Source: Powellomyces hirtus (taxonomy: Eukaryota; Chytridiomycota; Chytridiomycetes; Spizellomycetales; Powellomycetaceae). Taken from it: a DNA stretch of 64,000 nucleotides. The position numbers and the translations under genes are program-made. The notes beneath the pieces are model-generated. The model ran no database searches. It saw only the letters and a list, made by a program, of their open reading frames with translations, and was not told the origin of the DNA. Location of the stretch: positions 248,001 through 312,000 of the forward strand of contig JAHLKG010000014.1 of assembly GCA_025526995.1 (NCBI GenBank), written 5' to 3'. Every line of letters starts with the position of its first letter. Position 1 is the first letter of the stretch. This document shows, in pieces, positions 23,395 to 34,155 of the stretch.

Positions 23395-24258
23395 TTACCA
23401 ACGATTGGTATTTATATGTTGTAGTTGATATGGTATGTGCACTCGGGCGTAATTTCCCCGTTGCAAATGCAGAGGGGACTCCTCTGGGTGTTCCGGCCTT
23501 TCCGGCGATGTACGGGCAATACTGATTGAGTAATGTCGGACAACTGCTTCGTCGTGGAACTGGAATGCGATCGGCCGACCAGCGGCATCACCAAAAAGGC
23601 GAATGTAACCGTGCCCGACTCCACCCCTGCACGGTAAGATGTAACATCGCGAGTCCCACTGATGCTTGACGCTCGAGGCATCCAGAACAGACACCCATAC
23701 TGATGTGGAATCGACCGGGATGAGCGTGGCATTGAATGGTGAAGTACTGGGTGGTTCAACGACAACCACCACATGCCCGGTGCTTCGATTGGTCTCTTTC
23801 CAGTTTGGTATTTCCCAAGCAACGAGATCGCCGGGCTGTAGACGCCATACGTCATCTATTGCATTCCATCGCGGATTGCCGAATTTTGCCAGACCACCGA
23901 TGAAGTTTGCATATTCCTTAGCCCGAGGCATCGGAGGCGCTACTGCAGGGTCATTGGTTTCTCTGGGGACATCCTCCAAATGCGCTGAAAGTCCGCTGCT
24001 TTTCAGAAGATACGAGACGAGACAAGAGCAGTCGGTGTGGAAGGCGCCTGTTACAGGGTCTATGTGCGAGACATGGGTGTATGAGGATACTCGCAGCAGG
24101 TTCATGAGGGTTGAGGCCGCGGACGACAGACTGTCCGCTGTGGCGAGCGACGGGTATTCGGTGAGGTTGCAATAGTAGGCATATGGCGTAGGGGCAGGAT
24201 CAGCTTGTGCGGCAAGAAGCAGCCAGACCAGGCTGGACAGCAACACCAGTCTTATCAT
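23395..24258 (-). CDS. Secreted NlpC/P60-like cysteine hydrolase candidate
   Basis: Single-exon gene, 287 aa. The chosen ATG gives a signal peptide (IRLVLLSSLVWLLLAAQA); an upstream in-frame ATG would add an unlikely Lys/Asn-rich lead. TDCSCLVSYLLKSSG (C77, C79) resembles the NlpC/P60 catalytic DCSGLV motif with the glycine changed to cysteine. LQPGDLVAWE follows, and STGHVVVVVE carries the likely catalytic H162. NxT/S sites suggest secretion and glycosylation. NlpC/P60 enzymes cut peptidoglycan stem peptides or related amide bonds, so a role against bacteria is possible. Lack of introns in an intron-rich neighbourhood and the bacterial-type motif order suggest acquisition from bacteria. The family assignment rests on motifs only. 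Confidence 0.68.
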   Translation of the reverse strand: MIRLVLLSSLVWLLLAAQADPAPTPYAYYCNLTEYPSLATADSLSSAASTLMNLLRVSSYTHVSHIDPVTGAFHTDCSCLVSYLLKSSGLSAHLEDVPRETNDPAVAPPMPRAKEYANFIGGLAKFGNPRWNAIDDVWRLQPGDLVAWEIPNWKETNRSTGHVVVVVEPPSTSPFNATLIPVDSTSVWVSVLDASSVKHQWDSRCYILPCRGGVGHGYIRLFGDAAGRPIAFQFHDEAVVRHYSISIARTSPERPEHPEESPLHLQRGNYARVHIPYQLQHINTNRW

Positions 24259-24882
24259 TCCTCCTGTTCTTTGCTTCTTGTTTGAATGCTGTGGATTGTG
24301 GGAGGGAAAGGGGGAAAACAGGCGAATGGAATCCCCGTAGTGTACAGTAGTGGTAGAGTAGTACAGTACATGGTTATTTTGTGGAGGGTGATCTATATTT
24401 AGGTCCATTTGAGGGCGGAGCATTTGCCGCTCTTCAAGTTTGTGTTTGTTGTTGTTGTTTTGATGATTCTTTCGTTCGTTCGTGCGTTCGTTCGTTTTCC
24501 TTTTTTTTTTGTCATTTTGCTTGTTATCTATCAATTATATTCCTCACCCGCCTCCCCATACTATACCATCAGTCAGTCGGTCAGGTATACACCGTTATTG
24601 TCGAAAACTTGTTCGTCTCGTCACTTTCACCTTCGCGCGACTGTCACAACCATCGCGCTTACCCGGACGACCGCTATCGCATAAAGCCCCGTCAATACTC
24701 GAGTACAGTACACAGTAGTGTCTACGTGGACCACTATTTTAGGCAGATCGACCTTTCTCTCCTCGCGAAAGCAGCTTGCTGCAACTCACCGGCGCTTGCT
24801 GCCCCAGCTGGGCATTTCTGACGGTGCTTGAATTGTCTTTGGCAACTGCGTCTGGAACTTTTGTCCTTCCTCTTTGGAGGAA
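24259..24882. other. Divergent promoter region
   Basis: About 620 bp between the start of the NlpC/P60-like gene and the RabGAP gene. It contains a T-rich run near 24499-24510 and TTCG repeats near 24472-24496. I see no RNA gene or additional ORF with support. Confidence 0.5.
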
Positions 24883-27611
24883 ATGCTGGTCGAAAACCGC
24901 ACGAACGATCCCCCTGCCACGCCCGAAAACAACGCCTCCAGCGCAACTGTGCGCTCTGCACACGACGGCGAACCGTCGCAGAGGAACGTACCCCGGACTA
25001 TGCACAACACGTCGTCTGCAGAGTCACTCGATATAAGTCGCATGCAGAGGGATGCGGGAATGGAAAGGGCTGCAAGTGGAGGCTCCATATCGTTAGAAGC
25101 AGATGGCAAAGTCCCTACGAGCGTTGGAGATGGTGGAGGAAATGGATTGACGAATAGCGCCACCAGCTTACTCGCAAGCGAACGAGACGAACCTACAGCT
25201 GCTCAAAGAGCGGAATCTGTAGGAGACCTTTCTGGTACGCGATAAGTTGATAGATAGTGGAAGGTCGAGTGATGCGATCGAGTTATTAACAGCGCTAAAC
25301 CCTTTCAGCGCTTCTTCCACAACGAAAACCACATCGACCGCCGTCAGCTGTCTCTCCTTCCATACCAACTTCATCAGCACCGATTGCGATCATGACGCAG
25401 GAACCCTTGAGCGACCGCACAGACATGTTCCATCGTCGGCCACCTCATGCAAAGAGCTTTTCAGGAGACAAGCCGCCCAGCGCAACATTTTCACGCCCGC
25501 CAATGCCACAACGCGGGAAAACGGTCACCGCGGGGTTTTCAACCGTTACGCCGTCCCGACCCACCATTCTTGGGAAACAGCAACCATCGTCAGCTTCCAA
25601 TCTCCCAACACAGCGACGCCCGTCAACTGCCCCATACACGAACGGCGTCTCTGGCAACCGTCACAGAAGCAAGTCTGAAAACTTCTCCTCCGCAGCCTTG
25701 AACCAAGCAAGCAGCCAGTCATCAACCTCGTCCCCACGGCGACCCTCATCTGGAGAATCGGATGCTGCCGGTAACCCTACTAACACGAACACCCCAAGAA
25801 TGCGACGGCCGTCCCTTCAATCAATCGATTCTGCAGGCAGCACCCCAACGTTGAATGGAGAGGGCAATGAAGAAGAATTTTTTGTTCTTACCCGCTTGGA
25901 GGAGGAAAAGGAAGCCAGTGCGGAAGCGGCGGCGGTGCTTGCACTTCAGCCTCCGAATTCGAAGGAAGTCAAGGAGGAAGCGAAGAAGGCTTGGTTTTCG
26001 CCGGCTTCGTACCTCCAGGCTAGCTTCCAGGCGGTCAAAGAATCGATGTTGGGAGAAGGAGGAACGAAGGAGGATGAAAGCGAGACTGATTGGGGTGGGT
26101 AATGCTTGATCCAAATACCCGTTGAGATGTCTCTGAAGCTGAAAGTCGGCGGATCGCTGATCGTTCATCCGTTTGCAGAGTTCTGGGGAAAGGTCATGAA
26201 CGACTATGAGACAACCGTTCGGAAGCGTAAGCATAGTGGCGTTACTTCTCGATCACAGGAATGGCCCTCATTAGTAACATATGCGGTTTTCAACATCAGA
26301 TCCCCGCACTTTTACGCGGAAGCTGCATCATGGGATTCCAGATTCTCTGCGCGGGATGGTTTGGCAGCTAGTATGCAAAGGCAAAGACCCTGACCTTGAA
26401 AATCAGTACGCGACACTCCTCACCCGCACCTCGATTCACGAGAAGGTCATCCAACGTGATCTTGCTCGCACGTTTCCCAAACACGAGCGGTTCCAGGAAC
26501 CGGGCGGGCCTGGCCAGGAATCATTATTCAACATCATAAAAGCGTATTCACTCTATGACACAGAAATCGGATATTGCCAAGGCATTGCGTTTGTAGTCGG
26601 AGCGCTATTACTGAATGTAGGTTTATTGTATGGCTTCATATTATTGACTTAAAAAGTCGGGGATACTGAGTCAACCTCCCCCATCAGATGCCCGACGAAG
26701 AAGCGTTCTGCGTACTGGTTCGGTTGATGAAGAACTACAATCTGCGGGATCTGTACACTCCGCAAATGATTGGGCTCCAATTACGATTGTTCCAGTTTGA
26801 CGAGCTTTTACTGGAACAGTTTCCCTTGGTAGCGAAACACCTTGATCAGCAGGAGGTGAAATCCAACATGTACGCATCGCAATGGTTCATGACCATGTTT
26901 GCCTACCGATTCCCGCTATCCGCCGTCTTCCGGATAATGGACGTGATTTTCGCGGAGGGCGTGGACGCGATGCTGCGATTCGCATTAGCTCTCATTAAAC
27001 GAAATGCGGACGCGATTGTGCTTCTGGAGTTTGAACAATTGCTTGAGTTTCTCAAGAACGGCTTGTTTGAAGTCTATGCCGAGAATGTCAATGGCCTCAT
27101 CTTCGACGCTGCAGCCATCAAAGTCACCAAAAGCCGCCTTGATAAGCTAGCTGCCGATCACGCAGAGGTTGTCAAGCTTGCAGGCCCCGAACACATGGAG
27201 CTGGAAGCACTCCGGGCGGAAACCCGGCGACTAAACGAAACTATCCGGCGGATGGAGCTAGAGTACGAGATTCTGAATAGGGAACACGTCACCCTCGCCA
27301 ACTCGTATCTCGAACAAACTGTCCGCGCCGACAATTTCAGTGCCACCGCGGCGCAGCTCAAGGCCCGCGTTGAAGACCTTGAATCCCGAGAAGCAGGTTT
27401 CCAGGAAGCTGCCTATGCCCGTGCTGCGGACGACGTGTCTCGGCTCGCGACAAAAAACCTTGAGCTCACTACCCGCGTCGCGCAGCTGGCGGAGGAAAAT
27501 GATACCCTGCGCGACGACGTTGAAGGGGCCAAGACGCGCTGCCTCGAGGTTGAAAATGACCGGGCTGAATTGGAACGGAAATGGGAAGGATTGAAAAAGG
27601 TCATCGGCTAA
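24883..27611 (+). CDS. TBC-domain Rab GTPase-activating protein (Gyp5/EVI5 type)
   Basis: Five exons (24883-25234, 25309-26094, 26179-26226, 26300-26616, 26688-27611) give 808 aa. Residues 1 to about 375 are Ser/Thr/Pro-rich and low complexity. The TBC domain starts near residue 400 (GIPDSLRGMVWQL). It has both catalytic fingers: arginine R452 in IQRDLARTFP and glutamine Q489 in YCQGIAF. The domain ends after SQWFMTMFAYRFPL...RIMDVIFAEG. The last 150 residues are a heptad-rich coiled coil. This layout matches Gyp5 and EVI5, which inactivate Rab8/Rab11-type GTPases in post-Golgi or recycling traffic; the Rab partner here is inferred. The first in-frame ATG was used. Confidence 0.92.
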
Positions 27612-28067
27612 GACACCTTTTCCTCCTCTTAGCCCACCCTGTTGGAGAGTTGATGGTCATACCATTTTCAACGTGCGCCACGTCTCACGCCAGCCCATCT
27701 ACACTCCCCCCCCCCACTTCGTCAACTGCTACTCTCGACTTTTCTAGACACATTAATCACCCCCCTCACACCAATTATTGGTATTTTGTATATACATTGA
27801 AATGTGATCTTTCTTCTTGTAGTTGGTTGTTTGTTCCATTTTCCGTGCAAGCCCATTCTGGTGATTAGCCAATCGCGAGGCCCGAAGGGGCTTCACGCGT
27901 TTACGTTACGCGTACCGCACCCCTGTCCCTGCGGACTTGGGATTCCTCATAAAATTGTTGAACTGTTCACTTTCCCACGTCCTGTACCTCTTTCGATAAC
28001 CGTTACCACCAACACCAGGTTTGAGTTTTACCTTCGACGTACAAACACCTTCGCGACATTCTTCACC
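27612..28067. other. Intergenic region, promoter/leader of the stathmin-like gene
   Basis: About 450 bp with a C-run near 27705-27715 and a mixed CT-rich leader before the ATG at 28068. No gene seen. Confidence 0.5.
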
Positions 28068-29187
28068 ATGGCCATGACTTCAATCGCTTTCGCAATCGAC
28101 CTCGCCGACGATGCTCCTGTAATTGCCCCCATCGACGCAGTTCCCCCGATCGCACTGTCTCCTGTAGCTGCACGAAGACTCACACCAGTCTCGGGCATGA
28201 AAGGAAGGTAAGAATAGAAGTGTCATTGTATCACCAAAGCGATGCCTGTGAACGCGACAACGAGTGGGAACTGAGAGCTGGCCTTTCACAGCCTGAGCTC
28301 CGAAGCCATCAGCACTCGATTGAATGAAGCAGCGGAACGCAAGCAGGTGACTAGAGAAAAGATATCCAGTTACCTGTGGTCCTTGCCGTTCTGAGGCTCA
28401 TGCGTTCTGCTTTCCCAGAACCACCTCTTGAGCGTCTCCGCACGCGCCGGCCAAGGGTTCGTGCACGCAAAACAGCTGGCGTCCACACGACGATCGAGCT
28501 GCGAGCAAAAGCTCTCTGAACTGCAAGCTAAACTCGATGCGGCTGAGGCCAACCGGGAGGAACTCGAACGCGAAAGAATTAAGAAGTGCGGCCAAGAAGT
28601 AGAGAGAGCAAAGTATCTCGCATCACGACGACGCACCAGCGATGCTGCCTTTGAAGAGCAAACTGCATCTGCAATCAAGGCAAAGCATGATGCAGCTGAA
28701 GCCAACCGTGAGGAGCTAGAGCGTGAGAAGATGCGAAAATGGAAGCAGTCAACTGAGCTACTCGAACACCGGCTGCGCGCCAACGCCGAGGATTCGCCAG
28801 GAATGCTGAAGGCCAAGGAGGAAGGTCTGCTTGCACTCAAGGCGAAACTCGATGCTGCCGCAGCACTCCGCGATGAAATTGAGGGTGAGCGTGTCAGGAA
28901 ATTGGCTGAGCATGCGGAACTTGTCGCGCAGAGGAAGAGCGGGTAAGCAGGGATGATAAGAGCAGTCATCTGGTTTACGGCCTGTGATTAATCTCCTTGT
29001 TGTCTCAAATCAAAGACCTCCATCGCCCATGATCTCGCGCGTCCAAAGCAAGCTCGAGGCAGCCGAACAACGTCGACAAGAGATGGAACAAGAGACTCTC
29101 GATCGACTCCAGGCTCACTTTGAACACGTTCGCGAAGTCAGAGAGAAAAAAGCTGCCATCGGAAACATGGGAGGACTCGTTATGTAA
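28068..29187 (+). CDS. Stathmin-like helical repeat protein
   Basis: Four exons (28068-28207, 28292-28346, 28419-28942, 29016-29187) give 296 aa. After a short Ala/Pro-rich head, five helical units recur every ~50 residues (near 56, 103, 154, 207 and 251): LNEAAERKQ, KLDAAEANREELERER, KHDAAEANREELEREK, KLDAAAALRDEIEGER and KLEAAEQRRQEMEQET. The last unit with DRLQAHFEHVREVREKK is closest to stathmin. Stathmins bind curved tubulin along a long helix and promote microtubule disassembly. Five units would span more tubulin than the two sites of animal stathmin. Tubulin binding is inferred from pattern; another coiled-coil function is possible. Confidence 0.7.
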
Positions 29188-29426
29188 AGAAACGTAGATC
29201 CTGCGGTTGACCTGGACATTGTAAAAAAAAGGACATGAAGATGGGCGAAAAGCAGGGAGACAAGTTCTGCGTTTGTAAAGACACCCAAAAAACTGTATAG
29301 GGCCCATAGTGGAAAATCGTGTTTGTAATAAAGCTATTGATTGAGTGCTCCGTACATTTCCTGCCCAAACTCCATAAATGCGGCGGTTACAAGTCTGGCC
29401 TTTGTGCCTGTGTACATCACAAATAT

Positions 29427-29916
29427 TTAGTCGCTATCAGAAGAAGAAGAGCTGTCACTGCCAGAGCCCTTCTTGTGCTTCTTGTCCTTCTTGTCCTTCT
29501 TTCCATCCTTGTGCTTCTTTTCCTTCTTGTCCTTCTTATCCTTCTTGTCGCCGTCCTTTTTGTCGCTATCGTGCTTTCCTGCCAACTTCTTGAATTCATT
29601 TACTGTGTGGTCCGAGTGTGATGAACCTTGGTGCTTGAGCCATTGGTCGTATGCCAGGTATCCGACACCTTACACCACGTAAAGAAAATGAGCTTCAGGT
29701 GCTCTGACAGTGGCGGTCAATCAGACATAAGGACTTACCAGCGACTGCAACCGCACCCAGAACCGATCCAACGCCAATCTTCAGGTTTTTGTCATTGTCG
29801 TGTTCGCTGCTCTGCCCTGGCGTCGAGTTGGATGGGTTGAGCTTCTGAGCCATGTCCGAAAACAAGCCCCGGTCGGTCTGCTGTTGCTGCTGCTGGTTGT
29901 TGTAAGTTTGCTCCAT
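29427..29916 (-). CDS. Small single-pass membrane protein with Lys/Asp-rich tail
   Basis: Two exons (29739-29916, 29427-29668) give 139 aa. There is a Gln run at residues 8-13, one predicted membrane segment (LKIGVGSVLGAVAVAGVGYL, interrupted by the intron at the second Val-Ala-Gly), and a tail of repeated KKDK/KKH units ending DSSSSDSD. The tail looks like a nuclear-localisation or casein-kinase-2 substrate type region. I do not recognise the family. An upstream in-frame ATG at 29998-30000 would add MTLHRALAYRIKTAVRFSI, which resembles a mitochondrial presequence, so location is open. It is transcribed away from fimbrin. Confidence 0.7.
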
Positions 29917-30528
29917 TTGTGCTTCTGTGCTGAATCGTGTTGCGATGCTGAATCGAACGGCGGTCTTTATACGGTACGCCAAGGCGCGGTGCAACGTCAT
30001 CTTGACCGTGCGTGGCTGTGCAGTATCTTGGCGTCCGGCAGCTCCGTTAGCGCCATCTTGGTATTTGTCAAAAAGACGTTGGCACCCTCGTTCAACCCTC
30101 TCCCGTCCCAAACGACATCTCGAAAATCTTTATTTGATCGTTTGTCGAGAGTCTGCTTGAGTGTCTACTTGTTGGACCCCTATTTTCTCTCGGAAAGTGT
30201 CATCTTGGTCAACAAGCCACCACTTCAATATCGTGTTTGCCATTCAGGTAGGTAAAGAAAAGGCGCCTCCCGATAAAGCTCTTGCGACAATAGCGCCTAG
30301 TATTGAACAAAGGAACCCTTCAGAACCTGCAAACAAAAACGCGTGCAACCCAACCGATCCGGGGATACGCCTCCTTTGTTCGATTTAAGCTTGTCTTTAA
30401 CGTCGCGCGCACTTGAGCCCGAGCAGTGCGCATTTAGTATATTGCACTCTCACACCTTGTTGCCTTCGCCTTGGATCGATTACCTACCAAACAACGCCCA
30501 ACCTTACGGAAGCAGAAGACGCACAAAT
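29917..30528. other. Divergent intergenic region between the membrane-protein gene and fimbrin
   Basis: About 610 bp. It probably holds both promoters; no further gene is supported. Confidence 0.45.
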
Positions 30529-33337
30529 ATGTCAAGTTTCCGGAATTTCAACGGTTCTTCAGAAAGTCTGACTGGCGTGCCAACTCTGAACAGCGCACAA
30601 GACGAAGACGACTGGCGCACAGGAGACAGTGACGACGACAACACTACCAACGACAACGCTAACACCTATAACAGCACTAGCCAACCCAGCTCTGGTCGCC
30701 CCTCCCTCTCTGCAACTTCAGCCCTGCCGTCAACCTCGACCAACAACTGGAGAGAGCAGTCTGATCAGGACTGGCTGGCCAACAAGAGGAATATTCCCAC
30801 TACTAGCGCGCCATCCCCTCAAAAAGCCGTGACATCGCCCCCTCGCCCTGCTCCGGCAAGAAAGATCGTGCCAAACACCGTCTTCAGTGCGCCCAAGCCA
30901 GTAGAGTCACTCGTGTCAAAACCTGCACCACCAAAGCCAACCAGGCCAGTTGTGTGAGTATCACTCCCGAAGGACGGCATGTCTCGCTGCTTCATCCATT
31001 TTTGATTTAACAATACCCAAGCATATAGCATATGAAGCTATCATAACGTTCCGTGTATTGATTTTTTCTGCTGTGTCTAGAAGCGACTCTCGTTCAGCAA
31101 TGCCCAATCAACCGTCTGGAACATTCGCGACCTCTCAAAGCAGTCTGCGCACTGCAAACAGCTTTTCGAAATCGTCCAACAGCCTCAGCGTCAACGCGCA
31201 GGAATTGGCGGCAAAATTCCCCCAATTTACTGCGTCCGAGATCGGCGCCTTCTATCAACAGTATGCCTCGGTTGACAAGGACGGCCGTGACCTGGTCCAC
31301 GCGAGTGATCTTTCGAACGTGGCAACAAAAGCCGGTGCCAGTTTCCAAGATGTCACACAGAAGCTCTCTCAGCTCAATCTGGCAGATGGACAAGGTTTGG
31401 TGAGCTTTGAGGGCTTCATGAAGGCGGTGTCGAAAGTTCGTGAAGAAAAAGGAGCGCCTGGAGCACCGAAACAGGGAGCTGAAGACAAAAAAAGGATTGT
31501 ACTTCATGGACACATGGAAAACACCACTCACACCATCAACGAGGATGAGAAGGAAAGTTTCACCATGCACATCAATCAGCAGCTGGGCCGCGATCCTCAT
31601 GTAAAGGACCGTCTGCCGATTGATCCTGCCAGTATGCAGGTTTTCGCTGAGTGCAAGGGTACGCATCTTTCTTTGTTGCTTATATAATATTTGGACGCTC
31701 GCTAACATTGCACTTCCATAAATACAGATGGTCTTATACTCGCCAAGCTCATTAATGACGCGGTTCCCGGGACCATTGACGATCGTGTGTTGAACGTTGG
31801 AAAGAAGTTGAACCCATTCCACATGACGGAAAACAACAACGTGGTTGTCAACTCTGCGAAAGCCGTCGGATGTAGCGTTGTCAACATCGGTGCTCAGGAC
31901 CTGATGGAGGGACGCGAGCACCTGATTCTGGGACTAATCTGGCAGATCATCAAAATTGGTCTGCAGGCCAAGATCGACATTAAGGTCCACCCAGAACTGT
32001 TCAGACTGTTAGAAACTGGCGAGAACCTAGAGGATTTCCTCAAATTGCCCCCAGAACAGATCCTCATCAGGTGGTTCAACTATCACCTGAAGAAAGCGGG
32101 ATGGGGCCGCAAGGTTGCCAACTTCAGCAACGATGTGAAAGATGGAGAGAACTACACTGTCCTCCTCAATCAGCTGGCGCCATCAGAATGTTCTCGTAAT
32201 CCCCTCAAGACTGCCGACTTGTTCGAACGTGCGGAGCAAGTGCTGCAGAACGCGGACAAGATCGGATGCAGAAAATATCTCACACCCAAGACCCTTGTCG
32301 GCGGAAACTCCAAGCTCAACTTCGCCTTCGTAGCGCACCTGTTCAACACGCATCCAGGACTCGAGAAATTGTCAGAGGCCGAGATGGCGCAGCTCGACGA
32401 GTGGCTTTTCTCCTCCGAAGGTGACCGCGAGGCTCGCGCTTTCGCTCTCTGGCTCAACTCGTTGGGCGTGGAACCCTTTGTCAACAATCTCTTCGACGAT
32501 CTACGGGATGGCCTCGTACTTCTGCATGCGATGGACACCGTGCACCCTGGCTCGGTAGACTGGAAAAAGGTCAACAAAGCCCCAGTCTCATCGAAATTCA
32601 AAAAAGTCGAGAACTGCAACTATGTCGTTGTGCTCGGCAAGAGTATGAAGTTCTCGCTCGTCGGAATTGGGGGCGTTGACATCACCGATGGAAACAAAAC
32701 ATTGACGCTGGGTATGATGCTGGCGTCGCTGAAAGTATCATAGGAGTGATGAATCTAACTACCTTTTTTTGGGTACCATCAACAGCTCTGGTTTGGCAGC
32801 TGATGCGTGAGCACGTTATTCAAACGCTGCGCACTCTGTCGACCGGCGGACGAGAGATTACCGATAATGACATGATCAAATGGGCAAACGACACGGTCAA
32901 GACCCGAGCGGGCAAACAATCCGTCATGTCGTCATTCAAGGACTCGTCACTCAAGACGGGTGTCTTCTTCTTGGACCTCCTTCAGGGTATCAAGAAGGGA
33001 GTCGTCAACTACGAGCTCGTGAGCCCTGGCAACAACGGTATGTTGTCGTGCAGGTCTCTGAAGCTCTCGTGGACGAATTGCGTATACTCATTTATTGTTA
33101 TGCCTACAGATGATGACGCTAAGATGAACGCCAAATATGCCATCTCCATTGCACGAAAACTGGGAGCCACTATCTTTGTCCTGCCCGAGGATATTGTGGA
33201 GGTCAAGGCCAAGATGGTACGTAACTAGGTCATCCCCCAAGTCTATATCAGCGTCTTCTAATGATTTCACGGTGTTTCTGTAGATCCTAACGTTCGTCGG
33301 AACACTAATGGCTTTGGACAAGGCCCAAAATGTTTAA
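30529..33337 (+). CDS. SAC6: Fimbrin/plastin actin-bundling protein
   Basis: Six exons (30529-30953, 31081-31658, 31728-32711, 32786-33037, 33110-33216, 33284-33337) give 799 aa. The C-terminal ~620 residues form a standard fimbrin. An EF-hand-like region (QQYASVDKDGRDLVHASDL) comes first, then two tandem actin-binding domains with four calponin-homology folds: DGLILAKLINDAVPGTID, LGLIWQIIKIGLQ, EQILIRWFNYHLKKAGW, ALWLNSLGVEPFV, LLHAMDTVHPGSVDWKKVNK and FLDLLQGIKKGVVNY. It cross-links actin filaments in patches and cables. The first ~180 residues are an Asn/Ser/Pro-rich extension not found in yeast or animal fimbrins. Confidence 0.96.
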
Positions 33338-34155
33338 ACGCAGAAAGAAAGAAAAAACAAAAAACCAATGCGATTGTTACTAGGGGAATATCCCGCGCGT
33401 GCGACATGTGTTGACAGTAGACTCCCCTGTTTTTGGTCTGGTGCCATTTTAAATCACTTTTTGAAATTGGTTCAAATCATGATGACTACATTGATGCTGA
33501 GAAAACAGGCCAGGAACCTTCATTGCAGAGTTCACTGCAGATGATTTGAGGAGCTTAGATGAAATAATTTATCCCGCGGTTTCTTGGTGTAGTTGGTTAT
33601 CACATCTGTCTCAAACCTGGTAGAAACCACTTCGTTTTCCAATTTTACTTCTGTCCAAGAATTTTTGACAAGCCGAATCCTGATGTGCTTCATACGAAGA
33701 TGCATAGAAGGCGACTCGTTTGGATTGTGATTGCACAGCTGCCTTCACAAGACTGAGCGCCCACTGGTTTATTTTTTGTGGTGACTTTACCGAAAGAGAA
33801 ACAAAAAATGCTATTATGATTTGAGTTAGTGTGTCCTTTAACCAAACCAAGAGAGGCCCGACAAGGATCCGTAGCTCAAAACTCGTGTGGTGATACACAA
33901 GAGAACAAGGCGCAGCTCCGACGGTCAGGGTCACATGATGTTCACAATGGTATAAAAGCTTCCGACTTCGCCTTTCTTTTCAATTTTCCCTAGGAAGTTA
34001 TTCATATTCATTTTATTGAATCTGATAACCGCCACTATATACTATTAATCTAAATACTAAAAGGTGTGCTTCATGCGTCGACTTTGCTTTTTGTCACTCA
34101 GTCATTGCTTCCATGCCGCCTGTGAACAAACCGGAGTCTTTCTGAAGGTGGCATT
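33338..34155. other. Intergenic region containing a tRNA-like remnant
   Basis: About 820 bp between fimbrin and the C1orf53-like gene. Apart from the tRNA-Val-like element at 33578-33629, I see no gene. Confidence 0.5.
33578..33629 (+). pseudogene. tRNA-Val-like 52-nt element (truncated tRNA)
   Basis: GGTTTCT at 33578-33584 pairs perfectly with AGAAACC at 33622-33628, followed by A at 33629, as in a tRNA acceptor stem and discriminator. The following TGGTGTAGTTGGTTATCACA is nearly identical to the D-arm region of eukaryotic tRNA-Val(AAC). The anticodon stem does not pair and the T arm is missing. It may be a deletion relic whose acceptor ends were joined, or a mini-tRNA-like RNA. Confidence 0.6.

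Noticed and set aside
23666..24175. 169-residue plus-strand open frame
   Set aside because: Antisense to the NlpC/P60-like gene, which has a signal peptide and catalytic motifs.
29319..29621. Leu/Val-rich plus-strand open frame resembling a membrane protein
   Set aside because: It is the antisense reading of the Lys/Asp-rich tail of the minus-strand gene.
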